A DNA stretch of 64,000 bases from Microbacterium hydrocarbonoxydans (GCF_023715885.1 NZ_JAMBOY010000001.1:124001-188000), one strand, 5' to 3'; positions 1-11,018 are shown, counted from the first letter of the stretch. Notes: generated from the sequence alone by a model not told the origin. Translations and numbers: made by a program.

Positions 1-168
1 CTTGCGCCAGAACGCCGAGTCCTTGATCATCTCGCGGGCCTCGCGCCGGGTGTCGGCCCAGGTCCCTAGCAGCAGCTCGGTGACCGCGTCGACGTCGAGC
101 CGCACGTTCGCGGAGGACTCGTTCGACTCGGCGGGGGTCGTGTTCGGACGGACGGCGGCGTCGACCAT
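1..168 (-). CDS. acyl-CoA oxidase/dehydrogenase-like enzyme, N-terminus only (runs off the left edge)
   Basis: Only the first 56 codons are present. They start at an ATG with an AGAGGA ribosome site about 9 nt upstream and read MVDAAVRPNTTPAESNES, then a stretch containing VTELLLGTWADTRREAREM and a final FWRK. A helix of the type LLLGTW.D.R.EAR followed by a lysine/phenylalanine segment is what I recognise from the beginning of actinobacterial acyl-CoA oxidase-like proteins. These oxidise acyl-CoA thioesters with FAD. The catalytic part is outside the window, so the family is an inference from the N-terminus alone. The 181 bp to the next gene hold nothing else that I can identify. Confidence 0.55.
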   Translation of the reverse strand, partial: MVDAAVRPNTTPAESNESSANVRLDVDAVTELLLGTWADTRREAREMIKDSAFWRK

Positions 169-349
169 GGCGCGTTCCTCTCAGGAGAAGATCGGGAATG
201 TGTCAATGGTAGGTGTGCCACAACCCACCACGAAGTCGCCTGTATGGTTTCGCCAACCTGTCTCGACCTCGTCGCCGGAGCGGATTGTCGTCAAGCCACA
301 GTCAGACCGTAGTCAGGCGAGGCCGGCCGGGCTCGCGGCACCCTTCCGG

Positions 350-1564
350 TCACGCCGCGGCCGGCGTGCGCGGAGGCGGTGCAGACTTCGCGTCGTTCCA
401 CCGGCGCATCACGCCGGCGCTCATCCGCGACCAGGTGCGGTCTCGGATGAAGATGGAGTCGATCGCGATCATCGTGAGGGAGAACCAGGGCAGCCCCATC
501 AGCACCGCGATTCCGATGTGGAACGACAGGATGCCGATGAGTCCGATCAACCGCGTGGGCCGGGTGAGCAGCATGAGCGGGAAGGCCACCTGCAGGATGA
601 TCGATCCCCAGCTCGCGGCGACGACCATCGGACCCCAGGTCGTGACGAGATCGCTCAGCACCGGCCACGTGCCGAACCTCGCGGTCTGCAGCGGGTTGTA
701 GACCGCGTACCCCTCTTTCCACGGATCGCCGCCGGCCTTGAACAGCGCACCGGACGCGTAGACGAAGCACACCTGCGCGGTGAGCGCCACCAGCGCGAGG
801 TTGTGGAAGACCGTGCCCAGCAGCGCCGGTTGGCTGCCCGGCGGGAACCACTCCCCACTCTTCGCCCGCCGACGCGCATCGAGCGACCACCGCGCAGCGG
901 GGTCGGCGAAGAACAGCAGCAGCAGCGCGATGCGGAACATGTTGTCGCCCTGGTCGCCCACCATGTCGTTGGCTTCGATGAATCCGACCCACAGGCAGAA
1001 GAAGACGGGCAGCACGATGCGGAAGCGCCAGCCGAGCACGAACAGCACGGCGAGCACACCGAGGAAGAGGTACAGCGCCGTGTACAGCGCGTCATTGCCC
1101 ATCGCCGTGTGGAACGCGCTGAAGACCCAGATGGTCGGGAAGTCGCTGACCGGCTGCGCGAGCTCACCGTTCCACGCCGACCCCGATCCGAACGTGTAGA
1201 GGCGGGTGCTGAAGTTCGAGGCGAGGAGTCCGATCGCCGTGACTCCGAACAGGATGCGAGTGACCGCCAGCCCGTACAGCGCCTTCTTGCCGTGGAAGAG
1301 CCAGTCGCCGACGAACGCCGAGATGCGGTCGATCGCCGACACGACCATGGCCCAGAACCCCGCGACCATCGACGACGCGAACGTCAAGAGCCGCACCGGG
1401 AACGACACCTGTGTCTCCCCTGATCGCGGCCCGGGCGTGAACGGCGGAGCGGATGCCGGAGCGGATGACGGCGCAGGCTTCGGCGGTGCCGGCGATTTGA
1501 CCGGTGCGGGAGCGGTGGCCGTCGCGGCCGGGCGCCGTCCGCGGGTCTTCGCGGGGGCGCTCAC
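350..1564 (-). CDS. HTTM-domain (vitamin K-dependent carboxylase-like) multi-pass membrane protein
   Basis: A 404-residue integral membrane protein. The first 60 residues are Ala/Pro-rich and probably cytoplasmic. Hydrophobic segments follow, beginning at LLTFASSMVAGFWAMVVSAI, and the conserved block LYGLAVTRILFGVTAIGLL marks the HTTM domain shared with vitamin K-dependent gamma-carboxylases. Later segments include FRIALLLLFFADP and GIAVLMGLPWFSLTMIAID. The bacterial role of this family is not settled. I chose the GTG at 1564 because its GTGA overlaps the stop of the upstream DUF5819 gene, giving translational coupling; the open frame continues further upstream but inside that gene. The pairing with a DUF5819 protein suggests the two work together at the membrane. 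Confidence 0.85.
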   Translation of the reverse strand: MSAPAKTRGRRPAATATAPAPVKSPAPPKPAPSSAPASAPPFTPGPRSGETQVSFPVRLLTFASSMVAGFWAMVVSAIDRISAFVGDWLFHGKKALYGLAVTRILFGVTAIGLLASNFSTRLYTFGSGSAWNGELAQPVSDFPTIWVFSAFHTAMGNDALYTALYLFLGVLAVLFVLGWRFRIVLPVFFCLWVGFIEANDMVGDQGDNMFRIALLLLFFADPAARWSLDARRRAKSGEWFPPGSQPALLGTVFHNLALVALTAQVCFVYASGALFKAGGDPWKEGYAVYNPLQTARFGTWPVLSDLVTTWGPMVVAASWGSIILQVAFPLMLLTRPTRLIGLIGILSFHIGIAVLMGLPWFSLTMIAIDSIFIRDRTWSRMSAGVMRRWNDAKSAPPPRTPAAA

Positions 1565-2376
1565 TTCTGGGTCCTCTCGAACTGGCTGCGGAAGGTGTTC
1601 GCGAAGTTCTCGCGACTCTGCCCTTCCTCTTCTATAGGGAGACGCCATCCCGTCGTCGAGAACGTGGGATCCGGACGCTGGGCGCCGGGATCGTTCCGCT
1701 CGGCGTAGGGCACGACGTTCTGCCTGCTCACCCGGTACTGCACCTCGACGACGGCATCCGCTCCCCAGATCGCGTAGGCGACCTGGGTGGCGTACGCGGT
1801 CGACAAATGCTCCTCGGCCATGTATGCGGCGGTCGACGGATTGTCGCCTTCGAGCTCGTCGAAGGAGCGCACCATCCACTCCTCCCACCCGTCCTCGGTG
1901 TAGTCGAGAGCCACGACCGCCTGCTGCTGCTCGTTCAGCTTGTTGTAGGCATTCATCTGACCGCTCGCGACCTCGCTCGACTGGATGCCGGCGCGCGGCG
2001 GGAAGAGGTTATAGCGGATCATCGACAGCTCGACGTCGGTCGCGCTGACCCACCCGGTCTCGATCTGCTCGCCGTCCTTCTCGATGACGGCGCGCACGTT
2101 GAAGTGGTAGTCGCCGTTGATCGGCTCTGGAGCGAAGACGCTCCAGGACTGACCGAACATCGGCAGCATGTACCCCGCGAGCACCTCCTGCGTGGGGATC
2201 TCCCGGAGCGCGGAGTACGGGGCGATCCAGAGGAACGACGCTCCGACGTGCCAGAGGGTGAGAAGGCACGCGCCGAAGGCGATCAGCTTCACCCACCACG
2301 CGGGCCGCGGTCTCGCCGCGCCCGCGGGCTCGTCCGTGATGTCGGATTCGGATGACGTCTGTGATGTCGTGGTCAT
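1561..2376 (-). CDS. DUF5819 family membrane protein
   Basis: A 271-residue protein with one N-terminal membrane segment (AWWVKLIAFGACLLTLWHVG) after a hydrophilic head, followed by a soluble part that probably faces outside. Motifs such as LPMFGQSWSVFAPEPINGDYHF and YNLFPPR match the DUF5819 family as I know it, which is usually found beside an HTTM protein. The ATG at 2376 is preferred over an in-frame GTG at 2385 because AGGAAGG lies 9 nt upstream of it. The gene overlaps the HTTM gene by 4 nt. No enzymatic motif is visible and the function is unknown. Confidence 0.8.
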   Translation of the reverse strand: MTTTSQTSSESDITDEPAGAARPRPAWWVKLIAFGACLLTLWHVGASFLWIAPYSALREIPTQEVLAGYMLPMFGQSWSVFAPEPINGDYHFNVRAVIEKDGEQIETGWVSATDVELSMIRYNLFPPRAGIQSSEVASGQMNAYNKLNEQQQAVVALDYTEDGWEEWMVRSFDELEGDNPSTAAYMAEEHLSTAYATQVAYAIWGADAVVEVQYRVSRQNVVPYAERNDPGAQRPDPTFSTTGWRLPIEEEGQSRENFANTFRSQFERTQK

Positions 2377-2405
2377 TGTGCGCACCTTCCTGACCGCCGA
2401 GAGGT

Positions 2406-2436
2406 GTCGGGGGCGGCGGGGGGGGGGGCCCCCGAC
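2406..2436 (-). terminator. GC-rich hairpin with an 11-G tract, probable terminator of the surface-protein gene
   Basis: An 8-bp perfect inverted repeat, GTCGGGGG at 2406-2413 and CCCCCGAC at 2429-2436, encloses a loop containing a run of 11 G (2418-2428). It sits 11 nt beyond the stop codon of the giant surface protein and about 15 bp before the ribosome site of the DUF5819 gene. It lacks a T-tail, so terminator function is inferred. The homopolymer makes its length prone to slippage or sequencing error. Confidence 0.45.
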
Positions 2437-2446
2437 GAGGGTGTCG

Positions 2447-5400
2447 CTACTCGACCATGCGGTCGTTCGCGACGGTCTGCGCTCGGCGCCGGCCGAACCT
2501 GACGGCTCCGAGACCGAGAACCAGCATCAGCGCTGCGAGAGCGATCCAGCCGCCCTGCACCTGGCCGCCCGTGGTGGCGAGGCCGGAGGCCACCACCTGG
2601 AACGTCGCCGCCACGCTGCCGGAGCTCGCGCCGGTGAGCGTCACCGTGTGAGTGCCCAGGTCGTAGCCGGCCGGGATCGTCCAGGTGAAGGTGACGGTGC
2701 CCTGCGCGTTCGCCACCTGCGTGCCCAGTGCGAGCGGCGCGGACGTCATGACGCCCGTGACCGTCTCGCCGGGGGCGAAGCCGGTGCCGACGGCGGTCTG
2801 CCGATCACCGCGCTCGAGCACCGGGGCGCTGAGCGTGATGCCGAGCTTCGCACCGGGATCGGCTGCCGCATCGGCCGAGGCCGACGCCTGCGCGGTGGCG
2901 GATGCCGAGGCTTGCGCGGTGGCGGATGCCGAGGCGTCGGCCGCCGCCGTGGCAGAGGCCGTGGCCGAGGACGAGGCGTTCGCCGCCGCGGCCGCCGAGG
3001 CGTTCGGGTCCGCGTCGGCCGAGGCCGAGGCGTCCGCCGCACTCGTCGAGGTCGCGTCGTTCTGCGCCGCCGCCTGGGCCGCTGCCGCCGCCGAGGCGTT
3101 GGCGGTCGAGGTCGCGGTCGTCGAGGCGTCCGACGAGGCGTCGGTGGTCGCCGCGGCCTGGGCCGCTGCCGCCGCCGTCGCATCAGCCGCCGCCGAGGCG
3201 CTGCTGGTGGCGTCTGCCAGAGCCGCCGCCACCGCTGCGGCCTCCGCCGCCGCGTTGCTGTCGTCGTCGGCCTGAGCCGAGGCCGCCGCCGACGCCGAGG
3301 CGTTGGTGTTGATCTCGGCCGAGGCGTCGGCCGAGGCCACGGCATCCGACGAGGCGTCCGTCGACGCGGTGGCGATCGCCGCCGCGCTGGCGTTGGCCGC
3401 CGCGCTCGTGCTGGCATCGGACGTGGCCGAGGTGTCGGCCGCCGTGTTCGACGAGGCATCCGCGAGGGCCGCCGCCTGCGCGGCGATCGCCGCACCGGCG
3501 TTGGCCGACGAGGTCGCGTCGGCCGTGGCCGCGGTCGATGCGGTGGCGGTCGCCGCCGCCTCCGATGCCGCCTCCGCCGCGGGGTCGGCCGCAGCGGATC
3601 CCTCGGCGGTCGCGTCGGCGTAGGCCGCAGCCTGGGCCGCCGTCTCCGCCACTGCGGCGCTCGACGCGTCGGCGTTCGCGGATGCGGATGCCGAGGCCGC
3701 CGCATTCGCGTTCGTCGACGCCTCCGACGAGGCGTCGGTGGACGAGTCGCTCGTGGCCGCCGACTCCGACGAGGCCGCCGAGTTGGCGTCCGCGGCGGTC
3801 GAAGCCGCCGCGTTCACGTCGTCGGAGGCGTCGGCCTGAGCCGCCGCCTGTGCGGCGACCGCCGCCGCCGCGTTCGCGGTCGCGGTCGAATCGGCCGAAG
3901 CCGTCGTCGACGCGTCAGTGGTCGCCGCCGCCACGGCCGCTGCCGTCGCGTCAGCCGTCGCTGCCGCGGATGCCGACGACGTCGCGTCCGCCAGGGCAGC
4001 CGCCTCGGCCGCCGCCTGCGCCGACGGGTCGCCGTCTGCGGTCGCGTCGGCGGATGCGGACGCGGATGCCGCGGCGTTCGTGTTCACGTCGCCCGGATCG
4101 CCGGCCGTGACCTCGGTGGTGTCGGTCGCCGTGATCGCGCCGGCCGTCGCGGTCAGCGTATAGCCGGTGCCGGGGGTGGTGCCGGCGGGGACCGGGTAGT
4201 TCGCGGTGAACGCGCCGAACGCATCGGTGGTCGCGGTCACCGGACCGCCCACGTTCGCCCCGCCGCCCGGTGCTGTCAGCTGCAGCGACACGGAGGAGCT
4301 CACGGGCCAGCCGCTGCCGGTCACCGCGAGGTTCGTCCCGGCCGGGACGGTGGGTGCCGCATCGACGACGACCGGAGCCGCCGTGACCTCGGTCGTGTCG
4401 GTCGCGGTCTGGGTGCCCGCCGTCGCGGTGACGGTGTAGCCCGTGCCCGCCGGAGTACCCGCCGGGACCGGGTACGCCAGGCTGAAGCCACCGAGCGGTC
4501 CCGTCGTCGTGGTCACCGGGGCACCGACCGCGGCTCCGCCCGGGGCGGTGAGCTGCACGGACACCTCCGTGTCGGCCGGCCAGTTCGCGCCCGTCACCCC
4601 GAGGTCGGATCCCGCCTCGACGGTCGCGTCGGCATCCACCGTCGCCGCCGCCGTGATCTCGGTGGTGTCGGTCGCGGACTGCGCTCCGGCCGTCGCGGTC
4701 ACCGTGTAGCCGGTACCGGGCGCCGCGGTGGCGGGCACGGGGTAGCCGAGCGTGAACGCACCCGCGGGGTCCGTGGTCACGAGCACTGGATCCGAAACGG
4801 GGGTGCCGCCGGGGGCGGTGAGCTGCACCGAGACCTGCGAGCTGGCAGGCCAGCCGGTGCCCGTCACGGGGAGGTCGGTCCCTGCCTGTGCGGTGTCAGC
4901 CGCGTCGACCGCAGCAGCCGCCGTGATCTCGGTGGTATCCGTCGCGCTCTGCGCGCCCGCCGTCGCGGTGACCGTATAGCCCGTGCCGGGCGTCGCCGAG
5001 GCGGGAACGGGGTAAGCGAGCGTGAAGCCACCGCTGGGATCGGTCGTCACGAGTTCCGGACCGCCGACGACGGCACCGCCCGGCGCTGTCAGCTGCACCG
5101 ACACCTGCGTGTTCGCCGGCCAGTTCGCACCGGTGACCGCGAGGTCGGTTCCCGCCTGCGCGGTGTCGGCCGCGTCGACGGACGCTGCGGCCGTCACCTC
5201 GGTGGTGTCGGTCGCGGTCGCCGCGCCGGCGGTCGCCGTCACGGTGTAACCGGTACCGGGCGTCGCGGAGGCAGGCACCGGGTACGCGAGCGTGAAGCCG
5301 CCGTCTGTGTTCGTGGTCGCAGTCTCCGGACCACCCACGTTCAGGCCGCCCGGCGCCGTCAGCTGCACCGAGACCACCGTGTTCGCGGGCCACCCTGCAC

Positions 5401-7654
5401 CGGCCACCGGGAGGTCGGTGCCGGCCTGCACGGTCGCCGCGGCGTCCACCGTCGGCACCGGCGCATCGGTCACCTCTGTCGTGTCGGTCGCGATCTGGGT
5501 TCCTGCCGTGGCCGTCACGGTGTATCCGGTCGCAGCGGGGGTGCCGGCCGGGACGGGGTAGGCGATGGAGAAGAATCCGGTGGGGTCGGTGTTCGCGAGC
5601 ACCGGGCCGCCGATGGGAGTGTCGTCAGGGGCGGTCAGCTGCACCGATACCTGTGAGCTCGCGGGCCAACCGGTGCCGGTGACCGCCAGATCGGTGCCGG
5701 CCTGAACGGCCGGCGCGGCATCCACGGCGGCAGCCGCCGTCACCTCGGTCGTGTCGGTGGCGCTGACCGCTCCCGCGGTCGCCGTCACCGTGTAGCCGGC
5801 AGCGGGCTCGGCTGATGCGGGAACCGGGTAGGCCAGCGTGAAGGCGCCGGTCGCGTCGGTGGTCACGGTCTCGGGGCCGCCGACGTTCGCGCCACCGGGG
5901 GCCGTGAGCTGCACCGACACCTCGGTGTTCGCGGGGTACCCGGAACCGGTCACGGCCAGATCGGTACCCGCCTGCACGGTGTCTGCCGCGTCGATCGTAG
6001 CAACGGCGGCCACAGCCGACTTCACGGTCGACGAGCCGAGGTCGAGCGACACTCCTCCCCCGACCGCGGGGAGCAGGTCGACTGCGAGCGCGCGCACCGT
6101 GAAGCTGTCGGCGCCGAGGTCGCCCGTGGTCGGCTGCTCGTTGATCGTGATGGTCGCGATCTGCGACAGCACACCCTGCAGAACCGGGTCGAGCGTTGCG
6201 AGCAGCGGCGTGGTCAGCGCGGCGAGTGCCGGCTGCACGAGCGGGATGACGCTCGTGAGCGCCGTGTTGACGAGCGGTCCCGTGGTCGTCGCGACCGCGG
6301 AGGTCACGGCCCCGATCACCGGGTTGAGCAGCACACTGAGGTCGAGCCCGGCGAGCGTGATGTCGGTCGTCGTCGTCGGCGCCGGCGTCGCCGTGCCCGC
6401 GAACTGCGCGAGCGTTCCGGCGACCGTGATGGTGCCGGACGTGAGCGTGATGCCGGTGAGCGGGTTGGTGAGGGTGACACCGACGTTCACCGTGGCCTGC
6501 AGGTCGTTCAACGTCGCGGCGAGCACGGAGGTGACCTTGCCGTTGAGGCTCTCGGGGTGCGTCCCCGTGAGGGCCGAGGTGATTCCCTGCTGAATGGCCG
6601 AGATCATCGTCGCCGAGAGCACGGGAGTGTTCGCCGGAAGCGTGTTGAGGTCTGCTCCGGCACCCGTCTCGACGAGCAGCTGCGCGAGGTTCACGGAGAT
6701 CGTGCCGTCGGCGAGGTCGACGAGCACCGATCCGGTGGTGTTCTCCAGCGGCTCCTCCAGCAGCTCGGTCACAACCGTCTGACCGACGGTGGCGAGGCCG
6801 GTGATCGAGGCGGTGCCTCCGGTCGCCGCGAAGTTCGCGACCAGCGGCACGTCGGGAATGGCGTTCACGGTACCGACGAGGGTCGTCGCGAGGGCGGTCA
6901 GCGCGCCGCTCGGTCCGACGAGGTTGCTGACCGGCGTGAGCGTGCCCTGGATGGCCGCGCCCAGAGTGGTGGACAGTCCGGCGACGAGGTCGCTGTGCAG
7001 GTCGAGGCCCAGGTCGGCGATCCGGTACTCGGACGTCGCCGCATCGGTGTTCGACTCGGCCCGGGACGCGAGCGCGCCGATGCCGACCGAGGCCTCGTCG
7101 AGGACCGCGTCGGTGAGACCGGCCACATCGAGCTGGTCGAACAGGCCTGTGAGATCGAGGGTGCCGGGGGTGACGCTGCCGTCGATCGCGCCGGCGTCGA
7201 TGGCACCGCCCGAGGTGATGGTGCCGGACGACGCGATCGACTGGGTCTGGGTCGGCGAGGAGCTGAAGCTCTGCGCGCTGCCGAGGTCTCCCAGCTGAAG
7301 CAGACCCGGCGTCGTGCCGTCGGTCAGCAGCGGGACGTTGAGAGAACCCACATCGATGCTCAGGGCGTCCAGCGCGGTGAGGTCGAGACCTCCGAGCTCG
7401 GGCCCAGGCGCCGACGGATTGCTCGTCAGCGTGTGCCCGAGCGTCGCGATGTCCAACCCCCCGAGCAGGTCCGCCGGCAGCTGGATGATCTGCCCCTGCG
7501 CAGCCGACGGATCCGTGGGATCCGCCGCGTCGAGGGCGTTCGCCGCCGTCGGTACCAGTGCACTCGCGAGGATGACCGCGGCGACTGTTCCGCCTGCGAT
7601 TCCCCCTCCGATGACCCTGCGTCGCCGCAGAGTCCTCCCCTCCGAAATGTCCAT
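2447..7654 (-). CDS. giant cell-wall-anchored surface protein (choice-of-anchor G head, Ig-like repeats, Ala/Ser/Asp stalk, LATTG signal)
   Basis: A 1,735-residue secreted protein. The signal peptide starts MDISEGRTLRRRR and continues with a hydrophobic core ending near VPTAANA. Residues about 42-545 form a head rich in Leu, Gly and Thr that resembles choice-of-anchor G surface proteins. Seven Ig-like repeats of about 90 residues follow, each beginning VDAA..VQAGTDL and ending TDTTEVT. Then comes about 410 residues of almost only Ala, Ser, Thr, Asp and Asn, and a last Ig-like domain. The C-terminus is LATTG at 1692-1696, a hydrophobic helix and RRR, the layout of a sortase substrate; LAxTG is the form preferred by class E sortases. 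A GGGAGAGG ribosome site precedes the ATG. No sortase gene lies in the window. A role in adhesion or cell-cell contact is inferred. Confidence 0.85.
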   Translation of the reverse strand: MDISEGRTLRRRRVIGGGIAGGTVAAVILASALVPTAANALDAADPTDPSAAQGQIIQLPADLLGGLDIATLGHTLTSNPSAPGPELGGLDLTALDALSIDVGSLNVPLLTDGTTPGLLQLGDLGSAQSFSSSPTQTQSIASSGTITSGGAIDAGAIDGSVTPGTLDLTGLFDQLDVAGLTDAVLDEASVGIGALASRAESNTDAATSEYRIADLGLDLHSDLVAGLSTTLGAAIQGTLTPVSNLVGPSGALTALATTLVGTVNAIPDVPLVANFAATGGTASITGLATVGQTVVTELLEEPLENTTGSVLVDLADGTISVNLAQLLVETGAGADLNTLPANTPVLSATMISAIQQGITSALTGTHPESLNGKVTSVLAATLNDLQATVNVGVTLTNPLTGITLTSGTITVAGTLAQFAGTATPAPTTTTDITLAGLDLSVLLNPVIGAVTSAVATTTGPLVNTALTSVIPLVQPALAALTTPLLATLDPVLQGVLSQIATITINEQPTTGDLGADSFTVRALAVDLLPAVGGGVSLDLGSSTVKSAVAAVATIDAADTVQAGTDLAVTGSGYPANTEVSVQLTAPGGANVGGPETVTTDATGAFTLAYPVPASAEPAAGYTVTATAGAVSATDTTEVTAAAAVDAAPAVQAGTDLAVTGTGWPASSQVSVQLTAPDDTPIGGPVLANTDPTGFFSIAYPVPAGTPAATGYTVTATAGTQIATDTTEVTDAPVPTVDAAATVQAGTDLPVAGAGWPANTVVSVQLTAPGGLNVGGPETATTNTDGGFTLAYPVPASATPGTGYTVTATAGAATATDTTEVTAAASVDAADTAQAGTDLAVTGANWPANTQVSVQLTAPGGAVVGGPELVTTDPSGGFTLAYPVPASATPGTGYTVTATAGAQSATDTTEITAAAAVDAADTAQAGTDLPVTGTGWPASSQVSVQLTAPGGTPVSDPVLVTTDPAGAFTLGYPVPATAAPGTGYTVTATAGAQSATDTTEITAAATVDADATVEAGSDLGVTGANWPADTEVSVQLTAPGGAAVGAPVTTTTGPLGGFSLAYPVPAGTPAGTGYTVTATAGTQTATDTTEVTAAPVVVDAAPTVPAGTNLAVTGSGWPVSSSVSLQLTAPGGGANVGGPVTATTDAFGAFTANYPVPAGTTPGTGYTLTATAGAITATDTTEVTAGDPGDVNTNAAASASASADATADGDPSAQAAAEAAALADATSSASAAATADATAAAVAAATTDASTTASADSTATANAAAAVAAQAAAQADASDDVNAAASTAADANSAASSESAATSDSSTDASSEASTNANAAASASASANADASSAAVAETAAQAAAYADATAEGSAAADPAAEAASEAAATATASTAATADATSSANAGAAIAAQAAALADASSNTAADTSATSDASTSAAANASAAAIATASTDASSDAVASADASAEINTNASASAAASAQADDDSNAAAEAAAVAAALADATSSASAAADATAAAAAQAAATTDASSDASTTATSTANASAAAAAQAAAQNDATSTSAADASASADADPNASAAAAANASSSATASATAAADASASATAQASASATAQASASADAAADPGAKLGITLSAPVLERGDRQTAVGTGFAPGETVTGVMTSAPLALGTQVANAQGTVTFTWTIPAGYDLGTHTVTLTGASSGSVAATFQVVASGLATTGGQVQGGWIALAALMLVLGLGAVRFGRRRAQTVANDRMVE
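2860..4095 (-). repeat. low-complexity Ala/Ser/Asp/Thr-coding tract (stalk)
   Basis: Inside the surface protein, about 1,235 bp encode runs such as ASASADATADGD and AAATADATAAAVAAA. Nearly every codon is GCN, TCN, ACN, GAC or AAC. The many short GCC/GCG/TCG repeats give open frames on all strands, which are artefacts. The protein segment is probably an extended, negatively charged stalk between the Ig-like repeats and the wall-anchored end. Confidence 0.8.
4105..6000 (-). repeat. seven tandem ~270-bp repeats coding for Ig-like domains
   Basis: Seven consecutive units of about 90 codons within the surface-protein gene. Each contains AGT(D/N)L.V.G..WP, VS(V/L)QLTAPGG, a GG or similar turn, F.L.YPVPA, GYT(V/L)TATAG and TDTTEVT. 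The units differ at scattered residues but keep these anchors, so they are homologous domains copied in tandem. Copy number could vary between strains by recombination; that is inference. Confidence 0.8.
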
Positions 7655-7765
7655 TCGCCTCTCCCGTGATGCAGATTCTCCGCGTCATGGGCCCTCCCCA
7701 GGTGCCGAAGACATCAACGGCCGAGCGCATGTTTGGAAGACAGTATTCCGGTGAGAACGGATTCA

Positions 7766-7787
7766 TGTCCAGGTTTTGTCCAGCTTT
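7766..7787. promoter_or_regulatory. 11-bp tandem direct repeat upstream of the surface-protein gene
   Basis: TGTCCAGGTTT and TGTCCAGCTTT follow each other directly with one mismatch, about 112 bp upstream of the surface-protein start. Two direct repeats one helical turn apart are typical of OmpR-family response-regulator sites. No regulator is identified, so this is only a candidate. The rest of 7655-7984 holds no gene that I can see and should contain the promoter. Confidence 0.3.
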
Positions 7788-7984
7788 CGCGCGGCTCGCA
7801 GCCCACGGCGAGACATTCTGTTCGGGCACCGATATTTTGGGTGATCCATACGCTCAATTGAATGACGATTCAGTCAACAATCTGCGCAACACGCCGACCG
7901 GTCGTTCTGCGCGGCGCACCGGACGGCATGGCTGACGCCCCGCGACCGAGTGGCCTGCGGGGTGTTCGCTGTGCGCGTGAGCGG

Positions 7985-8450
7985 CTAGAGCGAGAGGGTG
8001 CCCGAAGCGGAAGAGCGGGTCGGCGATGTCGAACGACACATCCGGGCGAGCGTTATCTCGACCGCCGCCATCGACCGCGGCAGGTTGAAAGGCAGACGTC
8101 CCTCCGAGGGAGACACGTCGAGCCGCCCCTTCAGACGGATCCGTCGGCGACCAGCTCGAGCAGCAGCTCCGCGCAGTCCTCGCCGCCGGGAAAGTGCTCG
8201 GTCACGGTCGCCACCGAGCCGGGACCGGACGACGAGCCATGGAAGCCGCGGGGATATATGCCGCTCCAAGAATACCCGCCCGTTCAGCGGCCTCGCCGAA
8301 GGTCGCGGTCTGCCGCGCCCAGCGGGGTTCCGTCCCGGGATCCACCTGCGGGTGCAGGGCAACGCGCAGACCGACGCCGGTGTATTCCCTGCGGGCGATG
8401 TCCGCGAACCGGTCAACCAGCTCGGGGTCGCGAGTGGCTGCGAGACCCAG
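7985..8450 (-). pseudogene. decayed GH3 beta-glucosidase remnant
   Basis: Reading leftward on the minus strand, pieces of a family 3 glycoside hydrolase appear in different frames. They are LGLAATRDPELVDRFADIAR with VALHPQVDPGTEPRWARQTATFGE, then SVATVTEHFPGG (the KHFPGG motif region), then GRLPFNLPRSMAAVE, and last DIADPLFRFGH, which is the usual C-terminal motif. The gene has lost most of its middle and carries at least three frame changes. No intact frame could make an enzyme. The alternative that these are chance matches is unlikely because the pieces occur in family order. Confidence 0.65.
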
Positions 8451-8457
8451 GGTCTCC

Positions 8458-8604
8458 CGCCACCGCCATCCCGAGCACGAGGCCGTCTGGCTCGTCGCCC
8501 TGTGGGACGGTCTGCAGTATCAATGGCTGCACGACCGGGATGCGGTGGACATGGCGGCGCACCTGCGGGCGCACCTCGACGACGAGCTGCCGCCTCACGG
8601 CTGA
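8458..8604 (+). pseudogene. C-terminal remnant of a TetR-family regulator
   Basis: About 48 codons, including EHEAVWLVALWDGLQYQWL and VDMAAHLRAHLDD, end at a TGA. The block ALWDGLQ.QWL...D.VDMAAHLR is characteristic of the ligand-domain C-terminus of many actinobacterial TetR proteins. The DNA-binding half is absent: directly upstream lies the oppositely oriented GH3 remnant. A regulator and its glucosidase target were probably deleted together, leaving both scars. Confidence 0.5.
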
Positions 8605-8620
8605 GGCGACGGCTATCGGG

Positions 8621-10669
<2,049 letters not shown>

Positions 10670-10857
10670 CCCTCCAGCGTAACGACCCCCGCCGACACCC
10701 GGGTGCGTGTGCGGCCCCGGCATCCGGTGCCCCCGTCGGGAAACCCAGAGTTACGAAGCCCCGGCCGGCGAGTCCCGCCCCGACGCGCCGCTCACCACCC
10801 CGCTGGTCTCCGTTTTCCATGTCGGTGACGCCGGAAACGCCGAGCGTCGGTCTGACG

Positions 10858-11018
10858 TCAGGGCAACAGGTCCACTATGCCCGGTCGCGCCTTCATCGCA
10901 TGGATGACCAGCTCGTTGCCGCTGTCGAAAGTGAGCACCACCGTCGCGGCCAACTCGCCGCCTGGATAGCGTCGGCCTCGTCAATGCCGTGCTTGAGCGC
11001 GGCTACACGGACCTTCAC
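10858..11018 (-). pseudogene. internally deleted toxin gene paired with the upstream antitoxin
   Basis: It starts GTGA, overlapping the antitoxin stop by 4 nt, and reads VKVRVAALKHGIDEADAIQAA. Then the frame must change to continue ELAATVVLTFDSGNELVIHAMKAR and end VDLLP. The start (MKVR.AALKHG...EDA) and end (LVVLTFD.GNELVIHAMKAR..Y.DLLP) are those of a small actinobacterial toxin of roughly 90 residues that I recognise but cannot name with certainty. The middle, roughly 110 bp, is missing and the frame is broken, so no active toxin is made. Confidence 0.65.

Noticed and set aside
2168..5656. Very long plus-strand open frame opposite the surface protein
   Set aside because: It consists of Arg/Gly-rich runs mirroring GCC/GCG/TCG repeats of the minus-strand gene, has no domain and no ribosome site. 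It is a shadow of GC-rich coding DNA.
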